Source: Xylanibacter ruminicola
GTDB taxonomy: Bacteria; Bacteroidota; Bacteroidia; Bacteroidales; Bacteroidaceae
Length of the DNA: 64,000 nt
Assembly: GCF_900142525.1 (NCBI RefSeq)
Contig: NZ_FRBD01000001.1
Location: 124,001-188,000 of the forward strand
Direction of reading: 5' to 3'
Part shown: positions 1 to 9,802 of the stretch, one piece after another
Layout of the letters: each line of letters starts with the position of its first letter
Position numbering within the stretch: the stretch's first letter is position 1
Made by a program: the position numbers and the translations under genes
Notes under the pieces: generated by a model
What the model was told of the DNA's origin: nothing
Database searches by the model: none
What the model saw: only the letters and a program-made list of their open reading frames with translations

Positions 1-411
1 TTCCTCCGTGATGCGTTTTGTTGCACTCCAGGCACCACGCACATCTGCATAAGAGCAAGTGGAGATTACTCGTTTGATCCCGTTCTTGCGGCAATACTCC
101 AGGCAGTTTATAGTACCAATCACATTGATGCGGAAATAGTCTGCCGCATTCTCGTCCTCGTCCAAATTCACAGGGGCATTAGCAGGCAAAAGACCTGCGA
201 GGAGTATAACACCTTCTACATCCGTTTTAGGGAGCTGATCAAAATCAGCTTCATTATCAAGGTCAAGATTTACATACTTTACCCCAAGAGCATCGTAGTG
301 CTCTTTGAAACGGTTTTTACGTCCAGTCACAAGGACTTCACACCCTTGATTGACCAATTCGGTGACGGTATGTACACCGATAAAACTTGTTGCTCCGATT
401 ACTATTATCAT
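1..411 (-). CDS. NAD-dependent epimerase/dehydratase (SDR), 3' end cut by window edge
   Basis: The reading frame is open from an ATG at 411 to the window edge (137 codons), so the C-terminus lies outside. The N-terminus has the extended-SDR Rossmann signature GATSFIG at residues 6-12. The frame ends soon after STCSYADVRG, which fits the serine region that precedes the catalytic YxxxK in this fold. It is the last gene seen in the leftward polysaccharide block, 17 bp after the acyltransferase gene. A role in making or modifying a nucleotide sugar is inferred; the substrate cannot be told from this fragment. Confidence 0.8.
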   Translation of the reverse strand, partial: MIIVIGATSFIGVHTVTELVNQGCEVLVTGRKNRFKEHYDALGVKYVNLDLDNEADFDQLPKTDVEGVILLAGLLPANAPVNLDEDENAADYFRINVIGTINCLEYCRKNGIKRVISTCSYADVRGAWSATKRITEE

Positions 412-428
412 ATATAACAATATTATTA

Positions 429-986
429 TTATTTATTAGTAACGTCCATCATCTCTCGCTTCTTTATGACTTTTGCAGGATTGCCACCAACGACAGTCCA
501 CGAGTCAACATTTTTAAACACGGAGGCTCGCGCACCGACCACAGCGCCTTCACCGATAATTACTCCCATTCCAACAAATGCATCTGCAGCCACCCAAGCT
601 CTACTACATATAGTAATAGGTTGTGTTACTAGGTGAAAATCAGAATTATTAATATCATGAGAAGCTGTACATAAATAAACACGTTGAGATATAATAGAAT
701 ATTCTTCTAAAACTATCAAATCCACATTATATATGTCTGCCTTCGGGCCAATTTCAGAATAATCTTTCATCACTAGATTTCTTGGATCATAAACGAATGC
801 AGAAGGATATAACAACACCTTTTTGCCTATAGTAGCTCCAAATAACCTATAAACAAAATGTATCCAGCATTGGCCCAACGTTCTTGGTAAAGGACGTATT
901 AACAAACACCATACTAATGCCCATAACAGACGGTATATTTTACTTGCCCGACTGAGAGTAATCTTACTATAATTCTTTTCTTGCAT
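429..986 (-). CDS. Hexapeptide-repeat acyltransferase, WcaF/colanic-acid type
   Basis: The 185-residue protein has a hydrophobic, basic N-terminal stretch (about residues 15-50). A left-handed beta-helix follows, built of imperfect hexapeptides such as VLEEYS, VAADAF and IGEGAV. TASHD (about residue 110) supplies the expected catalytic histidine. The C-terminal GGNPAKVIKKR signature is typical of the WcaF/NodL/maltose acetyltransferase family. These enzymes transfer acetyl groups from acetyl-CoA to sugar hydroxyls in the cytoplasm. It lies 11 bp after a glycosyltransferase gene and probably decorates the repeat unit of this cluster. The acceptor is unknown. Confidence 0.82.
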   Translation of the reverse strand: MQEKNYSKITLSRASKIYRLLWALVWCLLIRPLPRTLGQCWIHFVYRLFGATIGKKVLLYPSAFVYDPRNLVMKDYSEIGPKADIYNVDLIVLEEYSIISQRVYLCTASHDINNSDFHLVTQPITICSRAWVAADAFVGMGVIIGEGAVVGARASVFKNVDSWTVVGGNPAKVIKKREMMDVTNK

Positions 987-997
987 GTATTTATATC

Positions 998-2227
998 CTA
1001 ATGCGCTGAGAGTATCTTATCATAAAGATCTATATACTTTTGATATTGAATCATCTCATCAAAATTATTGACAGCATGAGCACGGCAATTATCAGCATAA
1101 GCTTTTTTTCCTTTGCTTGTTATTTCCATAATAGCCTGAGACATAGCTATTGGAGTGTTTTCTCTTGTCACGATACCAAATCTCTTATCGTACCCGATAC
1201 TTTCAGAACAACCTCCCGTGTCGTATGTGACGATAGGTGTGCCACAGGCTATTGCCTCTAAATTAACAGTGGGAAAACTATCTTCATGGGTAGGATTAAT
1301 AAAAACATCAGCAGCCGAGTACATGTCGCACAACTCAGATACACTTTCCGTATGTTCTACTCCAATAATCCCAGAAGGTAACTGTTGAATTACTTCCTTT
1401 TGACATCCAACCATTATTATTGCAAATGAGTCATCCAATACCTTTCGAAGCTCAATAATATCATTTAAACCCTTTTTTATACCCCATTTACTTGAAACAG
1501 CAAGTAATATTTTTTTCCCTCGAACACCGTATTTATCCATAATAGACGCAGTGTTGCTGCTTGGTTTGAACCTGTCAATATTAATCCCGTTATGTATTGT
1601 AATAATATCCTTATCCTTTAAGAATGACTGTTTGACCATATTTCCTATCCAGTCTGACACTGTGATAATTGTTAGTTTGGGATTGCTTGAAAAATAGTAC
1701 TTTTTCTTTAGGTAGTTTTCTTTTGATCTATCTAAAAACCAACTTGAAGGATATGCTTTTTTTAATTGACAATCATAGCAACCCGTCTTCCATTTTTCAC
1801 AACCGACAAACGCGAAATGTGGACAATGACCAGTAAAAGCCCAACTATCATGGAATGTCCAAAAAACAGGAATATCTGTCTTGTTAAGATAATCAAACAA
1901 AATCGGATAATTCAGGTAATATGCATGAGTGACCTGAATCTGAATTATGTCTGGTTTTATCTTCTGAATAGTTGAAACCAATTTCCTGGTTGCAATCTTA
2001 GATCCCAGCCCCTCTGCATCAAACAACCTTGCTTTGAGGCCATGTAAGCTATTGCCAAAATTAGAACCAATCCTAATCAAATTTGATTCAGAAGAATTAC
2101 ACCATCTTCCGTAAGCAATGAAACTATCCCAGCCATTCTTCATGGCAACTTTACCTAAACCTTCTGCAATCTTCCCTGTTGACCCAGAATTAGCTAAATT
2201 ATTAATCTGTAAAAGTTTTTTTTTCAT
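998..2227 (-). CDS. Glycosyltransferase family 4 (WcaC-like)
   Basis: The 409-residue GT-B retaining glycosyltransferase has an N-terminal donor-loop motif NSGSTGKIAEGLG (about residues 13-25). A cysteine-rich insert follows (FVGCEKWKTGCYDCQ, about residues 140-155), as seen in WcaC-like colanic-acid transferases. The GT4 acidic motif HEDSFPTVNLEA lies near residue 315 and is followed by CGTPIVTYDTGG. No signal peptide is seen, so it acts on the cytoplasmic face on a lipid-linked acceptor. Its ATG overlaps the stop of the gene upstream by one base (TAATG), implying translational coupling. The sugar donor is not predictable. Confidence 0.88.
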   Translation of the reverse strand: MKKKLLQINNLANSGSTGKIAEGLGKVAMKNGWDSFIAYGRWCNSSESNLIRIGSNFGNSLHGLKARLFDAEGLGSKIATRKLVSTIQKIKPDIIQIQVTHAYYLNYPILFDYLNKTDIPVFWTFHDSWAFTGHCPHFAFVGCEKWKTGCYDCQLKKAYPSSWFLDRSKENYLKKKYYFSSNPKLTIITVSDWIGNMVKQSFLKDKDIITIHNGINIDRFKPSSNTASIMDKYGVRGKKILLAVSSKWGIKKGLNDIIELRKVLDDSFAIIMVGCQKEVIQQLPSGIIGVEHTESVSELCDMYSAADVFINPTHEDSFPTVNLEAIACGTPIVTYDTGGCSESIGYDKRFGIVTRENTPIAMSQAIMEITSKGKKAYADNCRAHAVNNFDEMIQYQKYIDLYDKILSAH

Positions 2228-3489
2228 TATAATTCAGACCATTTAGTCATATCACTCTTCTTCTCGTCATAACCACCAGTTAAAATATCCTCTTTTATCG
2301 TCTTATAGAATAATTCGTTTAGTTGAGGTACACTGAAACATTTAATAGCGCGGTCACGCATTCTTTCGCCAATCAACTTTGCTTTTTGGGGATTGTCAAG
2401 AACCCACTTCATTTTTTCAGAAAGTAATTTTATATTACCTTCTGGCACAATCATACCTTCAGGCCCTATTTGATACGGCACCGATCCTGATGTATTGCCA
2501 ATGATAGGCTTTGACGTAATCATTGGTTGGACAACCGAAAGAGAGAAAGTTTCGACCCAAAATGGAGTTGTTTGGGGTACATGCACAGCACAATCTATTG
2601 CATTCCAGTATTTAGCAATTTCAAATGAATTAATAAAACCTGGCAAAATAATCTTATCTTCAAGACCTCTTGACTTTATCTTTTCTTTAATCTTTAATAT
2701 ATATGCATCACTACCAGTACCCATCATTAAAAATTTCCAGTTCCCTGATTGTGGCAAGGCTTCAATAATTTCCTCCAAACCTTTATCGTCGGTAAATCTT
2801 GTTGCACTTCCAAACACAAAAGAATCTCCTAAATTGTACTTTTCCCTAATCTCTTTGCGTGAGACTTCATCAGGATGAAACCACTCAGGATTAACACCGA
2901 CCTGGGTTTGCATATAAATACGTCCTTTGTACCCTTCTCTTCTAAAACAATCTACAGCTTCAGGATAATGGCAGAATATGGCATCATAATGTGAATTAAC
3001 ATATCTAAGGACTGGTTTTTTGTAAAAATACAAATAGACATCCTTCAAATATTGTTTCAGAGTATTAAATCTCCGAGGCCACACATTATCCATAGCTGGC
3101 CCTCTCATGCTAAATAGAATTATCTTTGTCTTAGGTAAGTATTTCTTAACGATACGCCCTATCTGGACTAAAGATAATTGAGTATGCATACCGATATGAT
3201 AAACCACATCAGGTTTTATCTCTAAAAGTAACCTCTTAAAGTCGTCAGATATCAAACTATATCTGTATTTTTTCTTAAAAGTACGAATATGAAAGTTCTC
3301 ACAATCTTCTTCATGCCCCTCCATACGAACAGCCCCCTTATAGGTATAACTTTTCTGGTAATACCAATCAAACACTTCTGGCGTTAAGAGGGTAATATCG
3401 ACATCCTTGTACTTTTGAGCAAAAAGACGCCATCTTCTAGAATAATAATCCGACTGAAAAGAGTGGTTTATTAGTACGATTTTTGTCAT
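2227..3489 (-). CDS. Glycosyltransferase family 4
   Basis: The 420-residue protein has the two-domain GT-B layout. The C-terminal donor-binding half begins around SFVFGSATRFTDDKGLEEI (about residues 225-243). It continues with the LPGFI and WNAIDCAVHV elements, and the acidic region lies near VETFSLSVVQPMITSKP. The usual EX7E glutamate pair is not obvious: the stretch reads VETFSLSVVQ, with Q at the second position, so activity may be atypical. It is coupled to the next gene by a one-base TAATG overlap and lies 1 bp from the beta-propeller gene upstream. The role is inferred as sugar addition to the repeat unit. Confidence 0.82.
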   Translation of the reverse strand: MTKIVLINHSFQSDYYSRRWRLFAQKYKDVDITLLTPEVFDWYYQKSYTYKGAVRMEGHEEDCENFHIRTFKKKYRYSLISDDFKRLLLEIKPDVVYHIGMHTQLSLVQIGRIVKKYLPKTKIILFSMRGPAMDNVWPRRFNTLKQYLKDVYLYFYKKPVLRYVNSHYDAIFCHYPEAVDCFRREGYKGRIYMQTQVGVNPEWFHPDEVSRKEIREKYNLGDSFVFGSATRFTDDKGLEEIIEALPQSGNWKFLMMGTGSDAYILKIKEKIKSRGLEDKIILPGFINSFEIAKYWNAIDCAVHVPQTTPFWVETFSLSVVQPMITSKPIIGNTSGSVPYQIGPEGMIVPEGNIKLLSEKMKWVLDNPQKAKLIGERMRDRAIKCFSVPQLNELFYKTIKEDILTGGYDEKKSDMTKWSEL

Positions 3490-3490
3490 T

Positions 3491-4822
3491 TCAAGATAAT
3501 TTTTCTTTTATTTTAGACCAATCAATTTTATAAACAATCATACGGTGTTTACCTGTATATGCTGTATCAATAACTAAATAATCATTATCATTACACAATT
3601 TTGGATGAAGGTCACAACTAGCAGGATTTTTACTAAGTCCAGCATTAAACTCGCCAATAATCATCCCTTTTTTTGTTACAGTATCAAAAACAATCAGTCT
3701 TTGCATATTATGACTATCTGGGTATGAGTCAGTTATCATATATCTTCCATCGTTTGTAAAAGAAGGATGTCCGTCGATATTAAAATATGGCTGATCCCAT
3801 TTTTCCTTCAATCTAAACAATCCATCTTGTAAATCATAATACTGGTAATAAGATTTTCCTCCTTTAAGTTTCTGACGGACTGACACGGGTAATAAATTTT
3901 TAAACTTAACGGCATACGAGAAAACTATTGTTTTTAATGATTTTTTGTCACTCGTACTTTTACCTATGTTTTTATATGTACTTCCTAATTTATTGTTTTC
4001 AACAGTATACATTACAAACCCATCATCACCCTGCCAGCCAAAATGAGACCAATCAAATTTACCTTCATCAGTTATCACCTGTAAGTTTTTACCATCAATA
4101 TCTGCAAGACACATTATCGTCTGATATTGGTAAGTATCAAACTCTGGAGAATATCGATGAAGAAAAACTATCTTTTTACCATCCCTGCTTATCATTATAT
4201 GCTCTAACCAATGTTTTTGCTTGTCACTATTGGAATCGTTTTGGAGCTTTATAACATCTTGAATTGCTATTATTTTTTTTATTCTATTCTTTTCTAAATC
4301 GATTTCAAATATACCATCATCTTCGGCAACCCTTACGTTATATTTGGGATTTGCTACAGACTGATAGTGATATGCTCTACACCAATACGAACGTTCTAGG
4401 TTTAGCGAAATAGATTTCTTTCCATCAGGTGTAATTCCATAAATAGGCCAATTTAAATCTCGGCTTTCACCAGACACAACATCATGTATAGTTGATATTA
4501 ATCGCCCATTCTTTGAGCAATTATATATTACTTTATTATGATTCCCTTCACCAAGCAGCCATTGCATCATTGCTCCTTGTTGCCAGTTAAAAGAATCGGA
4601 CGTGCCTATATGATGCCATGTTCCATCTGTAATATCATAATAGCCCAACTCTATTTTCATCCCCTTTTTTATCTCAACACCATCAAAATCTGCCCTATTA
4701 CACAACAGTTTAGTTTGGTCATAATTAAGAGTATCGTAGTTATAATATCCGAACCATTCACAATACTTGCCAGGAGTCTCAAAAATCTTAGAAATATAAG
4801 GAGAGAGTTTTATATCTTTCAT
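3491..4822 (-). CDS. Cytosolic beta-propeller protein resembling oligogalacturonate-lyase/TolB-type repeats
   Basis: The 443-residue protein is made of repeated beta-propeller blades with PD40-like turns: ISRDGKKIVFLHRY (near residue 210), GHPSFTNDGRYMITDSYPD (near 350) and CDLHPKLCNDNDYLVIDT (near 405). The pattern, with His next to Pro before a degenerate SPDG turn, recalls PL22 oligogalacturonate lyases and TolB-like propellers. No signal peptide or lipobox is present, so a cytoplasmic location is likely. It sits tightly between two glycosyltransferase genes. A lyase function is not claimed, because the full set of metal-ligand histidines could not be confirmed. It may instead be a scaffold or sugar-binding partner. 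Confidence 0.6.
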   Translation of the reverse strand: MKDIKLSPYISKIFETPGKYCEWFGYYNYDTLNYDQTKLLCNRADFDGVEIKKGMKIELGYYDITDGTWHHIGTSDSFNWQQGAMMQWLLGEGNHNKVIYNCSKNGRLISTIHDVVSGESRDLNWPIYGITPDGKKSISLNLERSYWCRAYHYQSVANPKYNVRVAEDDGIFEIDLEKNRIKKIIAIQDVIKLQNDSNSDKQKHWLEHIMISRDGKKIVFLHRYSPEFDTYQYQTIMCLADIDGKNLQVITDEGKFDWSHFGWQGDDGFVMYTVENNKLGSTYKNIGKSTSDKKSLKTIVFSYAVKFKNLLPVSVRQKLKGGKSYYQYYDLQDGLFRLKEKWDQPYFNIDGHPSFTNDGRYMITDSYPDSHNMQRLIVFDTVTKKGMIIGEFNAGLSKNPASCDLHPKLCNDNDYLVIDTAYTGKHRMIVYKIDWSKIKEKLS

Positions 4823-4835
4823 AAACTAACATTTA

Positions 4836-5876
4836 TTAATCTACTAACAATTGTCTAATAATATTAACTAAAGGTTTATAATTATTATCCCAATTATGGT
4901 AATCTTTAATGTAACAATATGCTTTTTCCACCTTCTCACTAACCTCCTTCTCGTTCTCTACTATTATCTTTGCACTCTCTGCCAAACTATTCCCATCAGA
5001 ATATGTATAAAAACAATCTGGTATGTTCTTAAATGCCCAAAAATTATGTTTTTCTCCTATTAAAGGGCATCTATAAGCAAAACTATCAAGAGCCTTATTC
5101 AAAATACCAGCATGTTTGACATTTATAATAATTGAAGCATCTATTTGATTGTAAAACTCATTTAAATCGTCAACTTCTCCTATTCCTTCAACATTCGGAT
5201 ATTTTTTAAATATTTCCTTTTGTTTTTCAGACATTCCTCTACCACACATAACAAGTTTTAATTTTGGATTTGCCTTAACTGCGTCTTTCCACACATATTC
5301 AAGGAAACATTTACGTTCATAGGTAAGATCATTATTGGCATTCCACCATTCAGACAAAAAACCGAGTACAATGAAATTATCCTTTTCCCTTTGATTTTTC
5401 TTCTTGGCTGGAATAATAACTCCATTAGGAACAACAACGATCTTATCTGCATAATATTTTGTTAAAATGTTCTTCTCAAAATATGTCTTATCATAATATG
5501 AAACAAGCAAGATTTTTTCGTAACTTTTAAAAATCCTATGTTCCATATATAGATGAAGAAAGTACCGCAACAATTCCTTGTAACGTTCCTTAAATGGTAC
5601 GACCCGTGATTTATTAACTAAATAGTGAAATTTTGAAATATTCGTTAAAGACTCAGCGTCAACCATCAATGAAAGTGAACATTTTGATTTATCTCTTTTA
5701 TAAACATCATAAGATGCTAAAACACCATATGGAAGAATAACATCATATTCAAGGGCTTTGTTGATGTCACTTTCAACTTGAATATCAACGCCTTCGAGAT
5801 TCTTCTGAATATTCTTAATAATCACCTTAATGCCAGTAGCCTTGACATCATGTGAATATATGCAAATTGTTTTCAT
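4836..5876 (-). CDS. Glycosyltransferase family 4/GT1-like
   Basis: The 346-residue protein has a short N-terminal domain (MKTICIYSHDVKATGIKV) and a C-terminal GT-B donor domain. That domain contains FIVLGFLSEWWNANNDLTYE (about residues 170-190), VMCGRGMSEKQKE and VEGIGEVDDLNEFYNQIDAS. The final motif around AGILNKALDSFAYRCPLIG replaces the usual EX7E/GxP segment, as in polysaccharide-cluster transferases that tolerate changes there. The base composition is strongly AT-rich like its neighbours. It lies 13 bp before the propeller gene and 74 bp after the polymerase gene. Donor and linkage are unknown. Confidence 0.78.
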   Translation of the reverse strand: MKTICIYSHDVKATGIKVIIKNIQKNLEGVDIQVESDINKALEYDVILPYGVLASYDVYKRDKSKCSLSLMVDAESLTNISKFHYLVNKSRVVPFKERYKELLRYFLHLYMEHRIFKSYEKILLVSYYDKTYFEKNILTKYYADKIVVVPNGVIIPAKKKNQREKDNFIVLGFLSEWWNANNDLTYERKCFLEYVWKDAVKANPKLKLVMCGRGMSEKQKEIFKKYPNVEGIGEVDDLNEFYNQIDASIIINVKHAGILNKALDSFAYRCPLIGEKHNFWAFKNIPDCFYTYSDGNSLAESAKIIVENEKEVSEKVEKAYCYIKDYHNWDNNYKPLVNIIRQLLVD

Positions 5877-5950
5877 ATATGTATATTTAATTATATTTCT
5901 CGCTTTAAGCCTATTTTATTTATTAGTATAAGTCTAAGTTCCTTTTTAAG

Positions 5951-7291
5951 TCATATGATTTTATGTTCGATTCTCTTTGACTTATAATTATAGTTTAGTC
6001 TTATCAATAAATAAATAATAACGAATCTTGTAACATAAAGAGAAAATTCATTTTGACTCAATATCCATGAAATAGTTCCTTCTGATATAAATGAAAAAAA
6101 CAGAAGAGTATATGAAACCAATAAGCCTACCCTTCCCTTTACACGATTCTCAGTAAATATTGCGATGAAAATAAGTATGGAAATCACTAAATAACAAAAG
6201 CCAAAACCACCCCATAATAATGGGTCTACAATGCCTGTTGTTCCATCTGAATTATACCTACCTTCCTGTTGCCCATGTAATACATATGTTCTATACCTTG
6301 CTGTACCACCTAATAAAAAAATGCCTGGTGAGTGATTAAAATCAAAAAGAGCTGTATGATTGAAATCGTTATAGTCTATTCTATATGCCATTCCAGTCAT
6401 AAACATTCGATTAAAAGAACCAACTAATGGATTACCCCACTCTTCACTCGTTTCACTCTTCGATTGCATTTTTTGTGCTTCTATTAAACCCGAAAATGTC
6501 GCACTTGTCGCACCACGCATAGTACCCATAACGGCATATATAAATAAGGCTACTATCGTAAACGGTGCTAAATATATAACTAATTTTTTAAAGGTCGGTT
6601 TATAGTATAAAAATAAAAATAAACCAATTGGCATCATACCATATACAAGAAAAGATTTACTTATTCTCAAGAAAGCCTCGAATAGACACCATATTATGAA
6701 TAAAACATACCATTGGCGCGGAATTCTTTTTTTATTTAAAATTCTATTTTCTATTATAAGCATAAAAAATAGAGGTGCAAACATCGTTCTATAGTCATGT
6801 AATATTCCAGATAGATGAAAGGGCAAAACAGTTGATTCTGCACCCATAACACTTACACCAAGTGCATAAGATATTATTGATAAAGCATATGACAATCTGA
6901 AAAAAAACCTTACCTGATTATCTTTAATTGAATATGTGTTAAACCATTTCGCATAACCGATGTTAAACCTTTCACGGAAAACATTTGAAATCAGGATCGA
7001 AAAAATCGCAACAAAATAAATCCTATTTCCAAACTCTGCGATTCGTTTTAAATCCAAATCTGTCCATATTGGTGGAACCATGTGGGAAAAGGACAAAAAA
7101 GAAGTTGACAAATAGCAATAAAGAAGTATTACTAAAGATGGTAGATGATCAATCCATCTTATTTTCAATAGATAAATGATAGACAGTATAGCTGATAATA
7201 TGGATATGACAATATCAATACCCACTAAATCATAGTATATACTATTTAACACCAATGAAAAACTAATAAAAAATACAATAAAATTTATCAT
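5951..7291 (-). CDS. wzy: O-antigen/oligosaccharide repeat-unit polymerase (Wzy-type)
   Basis: The 446-residue protein is almost entirely hydrophobic. I count roughly eleven or twelve membrane segments and one larger periplasmic loop (about residues 255-345, TMRGATSATFSG to GIVDPLLWGG). This is the layout of Wzy-type polymerases, which join undecaprenyl-linked repeat units in the periplasm. Wzy sequences are very divergent, so the call rests on topology and on the neighbouring Wzx gene and transferases. A ligase is the main alternative. Base composition is strongly AT-rich. Confidence 0.75.
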   Translation of the reverse strand: MINFIVFFISFSLVLNSIYYDLVGIDIVISILSAILSIIYLLKIRWIDHLPSLVILLYCYLSTSFLSFSHMVPPIWTDLDLKRIAEFGNRIYFVAIFSILISNVFRERFNIGYAKWFNTYSIKDNQVRFFFRLSYALSIISYALGVSVMGAESTVLPFHLSGILHDYRTMFAPLFFMLIIENRILNKKRIPRQWYVLFIIWCLFEAFLRISKSFLVYGMMPIGLFLFLYYKPTFKKLVIYLAPFTIVALFIYAVMGTMRGATSATFSGLIEAQKMQSKSETSEEWGNPLVGSFNRMFMTGMAYRIDYNDFNHTALFDFNHSPGIFLLGGTARYRTYVLHGQQEGRYNSDGTTGIVDPLLWGGFGFCYLVISILIFIAIFTENRVKGRVGLLVSYTLLFFSFISEGTISWILSQNEFSLYVTRFVIIYLLIRLNYNYKSKRIEHKII

Positions 7292-7369
7292 ACAAATTTC
7301 ATAGTTTTCTTATACGAACTCTATCGACAAGGTATGTCAGGCGAATAAACAGCAATAACCAACATACAA

Positions 7370-8380
7370 CTATTTATAACGAGTTACGAGATTTTTACGA
7401 TAGATATATAATAGTGCCAATTTTGGAATTAGAAACCGGAGGAGCTTTCCAATGTAATTTACTTTAGAAATTTTTTTGTTGTCTATATAAAGGAAATCTT
7501 TGTCGATTTTTTTTATACCATACCCTGCTACCAATCTTATATACAAGTTAACATACCATTTTGGATAATTCAACATTTTTCCTATAAAAGATTGAAAAGC
7601 GTAATTTAGAGCAATATATTTTTCTTTTGTTGTAATCTTTGAAGATTCATTTTGAGAAAAGCGATATAAAGTTAACTTTTTTGAATACAGGAAAAAATTA
7701 TGCTTATAGGAAAGTTTTGCATGACATACATAATCCAATGAAGGAAAAAAATCTTGATTAAAACCGCCCTCTGCTATGAACATCTCTCTCTTATAAATAA
7801 TACCAGTTGGCATTCCAGCTTGATGCCCATAAAAATTCAAAGAAAGCGTAGACTTGAATATTTTATCATTTTTATAATGTTTAAATTCTGGTTTACATTC
7901 TTTTTTCTCATTCCAAAAAAGAAAACCACTATTTACCACATCTGCGTTAAAATCATTTGCTACAGACACCATATCTTCTAAAAATGATGGTGATATCATA
8001 TCATCGTCATGTAATAATGTGACCCATTTAGCTTGAGAAAGTGTGAATAATCTGTTCCAATTGCCAGCCATTCCCACATTCTCCTCATTTTTATAATATG
8101 AAATATTATGCGTATTAATATACTGGCTCACAACGTTCTCTGTCTCATCATTACGTTCAGGGTTATTATCTAAAATAATAATTTCATAAGGGAAATGACA
8201 TTCTTGTTTAATCGCACTTTCAATGGTATCAATAATGGTTTTACTCCTTTTAAAAGTCGGGATTCCAATTGTAACTAATGCATCTTTAATTCTGTTTTCA
8301 AAAATACATAGAGTATCTATATGTTCAATTTTTTTAAAATTGTCGACATATCCAAACCAGTCTGTCTTATTATTAATCAT
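7370..8380 (-). CDS. Glycosyltransferase family 2
   Basis: The 336-residue GT-A glycosyltransferase has the nucleotide-binding start LVTIGIPTFKRSKTIIDTI (about residues 35-53), then IIILDNNPE. The metal-binding DXD-type motif is LLHDDDMISPSFL (near residue 125). A later stretch LDYVCHAKLSYKH provides the probable catalytic-base region. The final 40 residues are basic and hydrophobic (LLRFLIPKLALLYIY) and may dock to the membrane. It lies 5 bp after the flippase gene, in the same leftward operon. It probably adds one sugar of the repeat unit; the donor is unknown. Confidence 0.86.
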   Translation of the reverse strand: MINNKTDWFGYVDNFKKIEHIDTLCIFENRIKDALVTIGIPTFKRSKTIIDTIESAIKQECHFPYEIIILDNNPERNDETENVVSQYINTHNISYYKNEENVGMAGNWNRLFTLSQAKWVTLLHDDDMISPSFLEDMVSVANDFNADVVNSGFLFWNEKKECKPEFKHYKNDKIFKSTLSLNFYGHQAGMPTGIIYKREMFIAEGGFNQDFFPSLDYVCHAKLSYKHNFFLYSKKLTLYRFSQNESSKITTKEKYIALNYAFQSFIGKMLNYPKWYVNLYIRLVAGYGIKKIDKDFLYIDNKKISKVNYIGKLLRFLIPKLALLYIYRKNLVTRYK

Positions 8381-8385
8381 AATTA

Positions 8386-9798
8386 TTATATTAAATTATT
8401 TTTTCGTATTTTGCAAAATCCCATATATCCCATTCTAATGAAATCTATTGGTTTAATATTAAATTCATCTAATACATATTTTGGCCAACGCCAATTATTG
8501 TACAAAAGTTGTATAATGCCCTGAGCTAACACAACTCCAACAAGTCCTAAAGTCGTAAAACGCAATGATATAAACGTCAAAACACCGATAAAAAAACCAG
8601 ACACCAAACCTGCAGCCACAAACGGAACTTTATTTGAAGTTACTATCACTGTTGAGAACATTGTATGATTACCCTCTAAAGCCATAACTATCAAATAGAG
8701 AACAGTAACAATCGTTGGAGGCAATTTTGTGTTAGATGATATTACATCCATAATCCATGGTAAGCAAATAACTATAGCAATGCCACCAATAATCATAATC
8801 ATCCAAAAAATCAAAACTGTTATAGATAACTTTTTTGTTATTTCCTTAAAATTGTGAGCAACCTGAAGACTTGCTATCTGAGGTAAAAAAGAATTAAATA
8901 GTGATGTAGCCACAGCGCTCAACGCAGGAACTACTTGAGTCAAAATTCCAAAAGAGCCCACTACTGACAAAGGAAGGAATAAACCTATTAAAAACAAGTT
9001 TAATTTAAGGATTGCGAAAGTGCCGAGTTGATTTATGCCTAGTTTTTTTGCATTAAACCATATACTCGAAATTGCTTCCTTTTTTTCTTCAGACTTAATA
9101 TCAGTTGGAAGAGATTTCCTTATTTCCTTTGTAAAAAATATAAAATGGCTATATACAAACAACACCAAAGGTGAAACCATATTAGCTATTACGATGGATA
9201 TTAGTCCGAATCCTGAACTTATGAAAATAACACAAATAATTATATATGTAAGTTTAGAAAGTATAATAGAAACAGACGATTCAAATATTTTTCCACTTCC
9301 TGTCAATAGGCTTCTATAATATATAAAATATATATTAAGATAATTTGAGAGGGAAAACAACAACCATATCCATAAGGAGTTATCAACATCATCGAAACCA
9401 TTTGTAACATAATCAATGTAGTATGTTCCAAATGTGAGCATTAGTATCAGTATAAGTATTGACAATCGTTTATAAATAAATTTAGCTGCTTCAATAACAG
9501 TTGCGAGTAACCGATAATTTGGTTCCAAGTTTGGTATTCCATGTAGTCCTTCCCGTTCTATATGTTTTGATCCACTTAACGCATATGTTATATTACGGCC
9601 GATTTGAGGGGCAAAGCCAAAATCCATCAAAGCTACCATTGAAGAAATAGTTAACATAAGATAGTATAATCCAATTTCTTCAGCATTTAGATAATGTAAA
9701 ATTAAAGGAAGTACAAGAACGCCAGTGCACATATTAAAAAATATGGCAAAATAATTCCCAATAATATCTTTTTTTTCTATTTTAATTATATTGGACAT
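8386..9798 (-). CDS. wzx: Polysaccharide flippase (Wzx family)
   Basis: The 470-residue integral membrane protein has about twelve predicted helices. The first half carries IIGNYFAIFFNMCTGVLVLPLIL and LMDFGFAPQIGRNI, the latter resembling the conserved early loop of RfbX/Wzx-type MOP-superfamily flippases. The length matches the family. It would move undecaprenyl-diphosphate-linked repeat units across the inner membrane before polymerisation by the Wzy protein encoded two genes downstream. It begins 4 bp after the FAD oxidoreductase gene, so it is co-transcribed. A second flippase lies at 45675-47216. Confidence 0.86.
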   Translation of the reverse strand: MSNIIKIEKKDIIGNYFAIFFNMCTGVLVLPLILHYLNAEEIGLYYLMLTISSMVALMDFGFAPQIGRNITYALSGSKHIEREGLHGIPNLEPNYRLLATVIEAAKFIYKRLSILILILMLTFGTYYIDYVTNGFDDVDNSLWIWLLFSLSNYLNIYFIYYRSLLTGSGKIFESSVSIILSKLTYIIICVIFISSGFGLISIVIANMVSPLVLFVYSHFIFFTKEIRKSLPTDIKSEEKKEAISSIWFNAKKLGINQLGTFAILKLNLFLIGLFLPLSVVGSFGILTQVVPALSAVATSLFNSFLPQIASLQVAHNFKEITKKLSITVLIFWMIMIIGGIAIVICLPWIMDVISSNTKLPPTIVTVLYLIVMALEGNHTMFSTVIVTSNKVPFVAAGLVSGFFIGVLTFISLRFTTLGLVGVVLAQGIIQLLYNNWRWPKYVLDEFNIKPIDFIRMGYMGFCKIRKNNLI

Positions 9799-9802
9799 AA
9801 TA

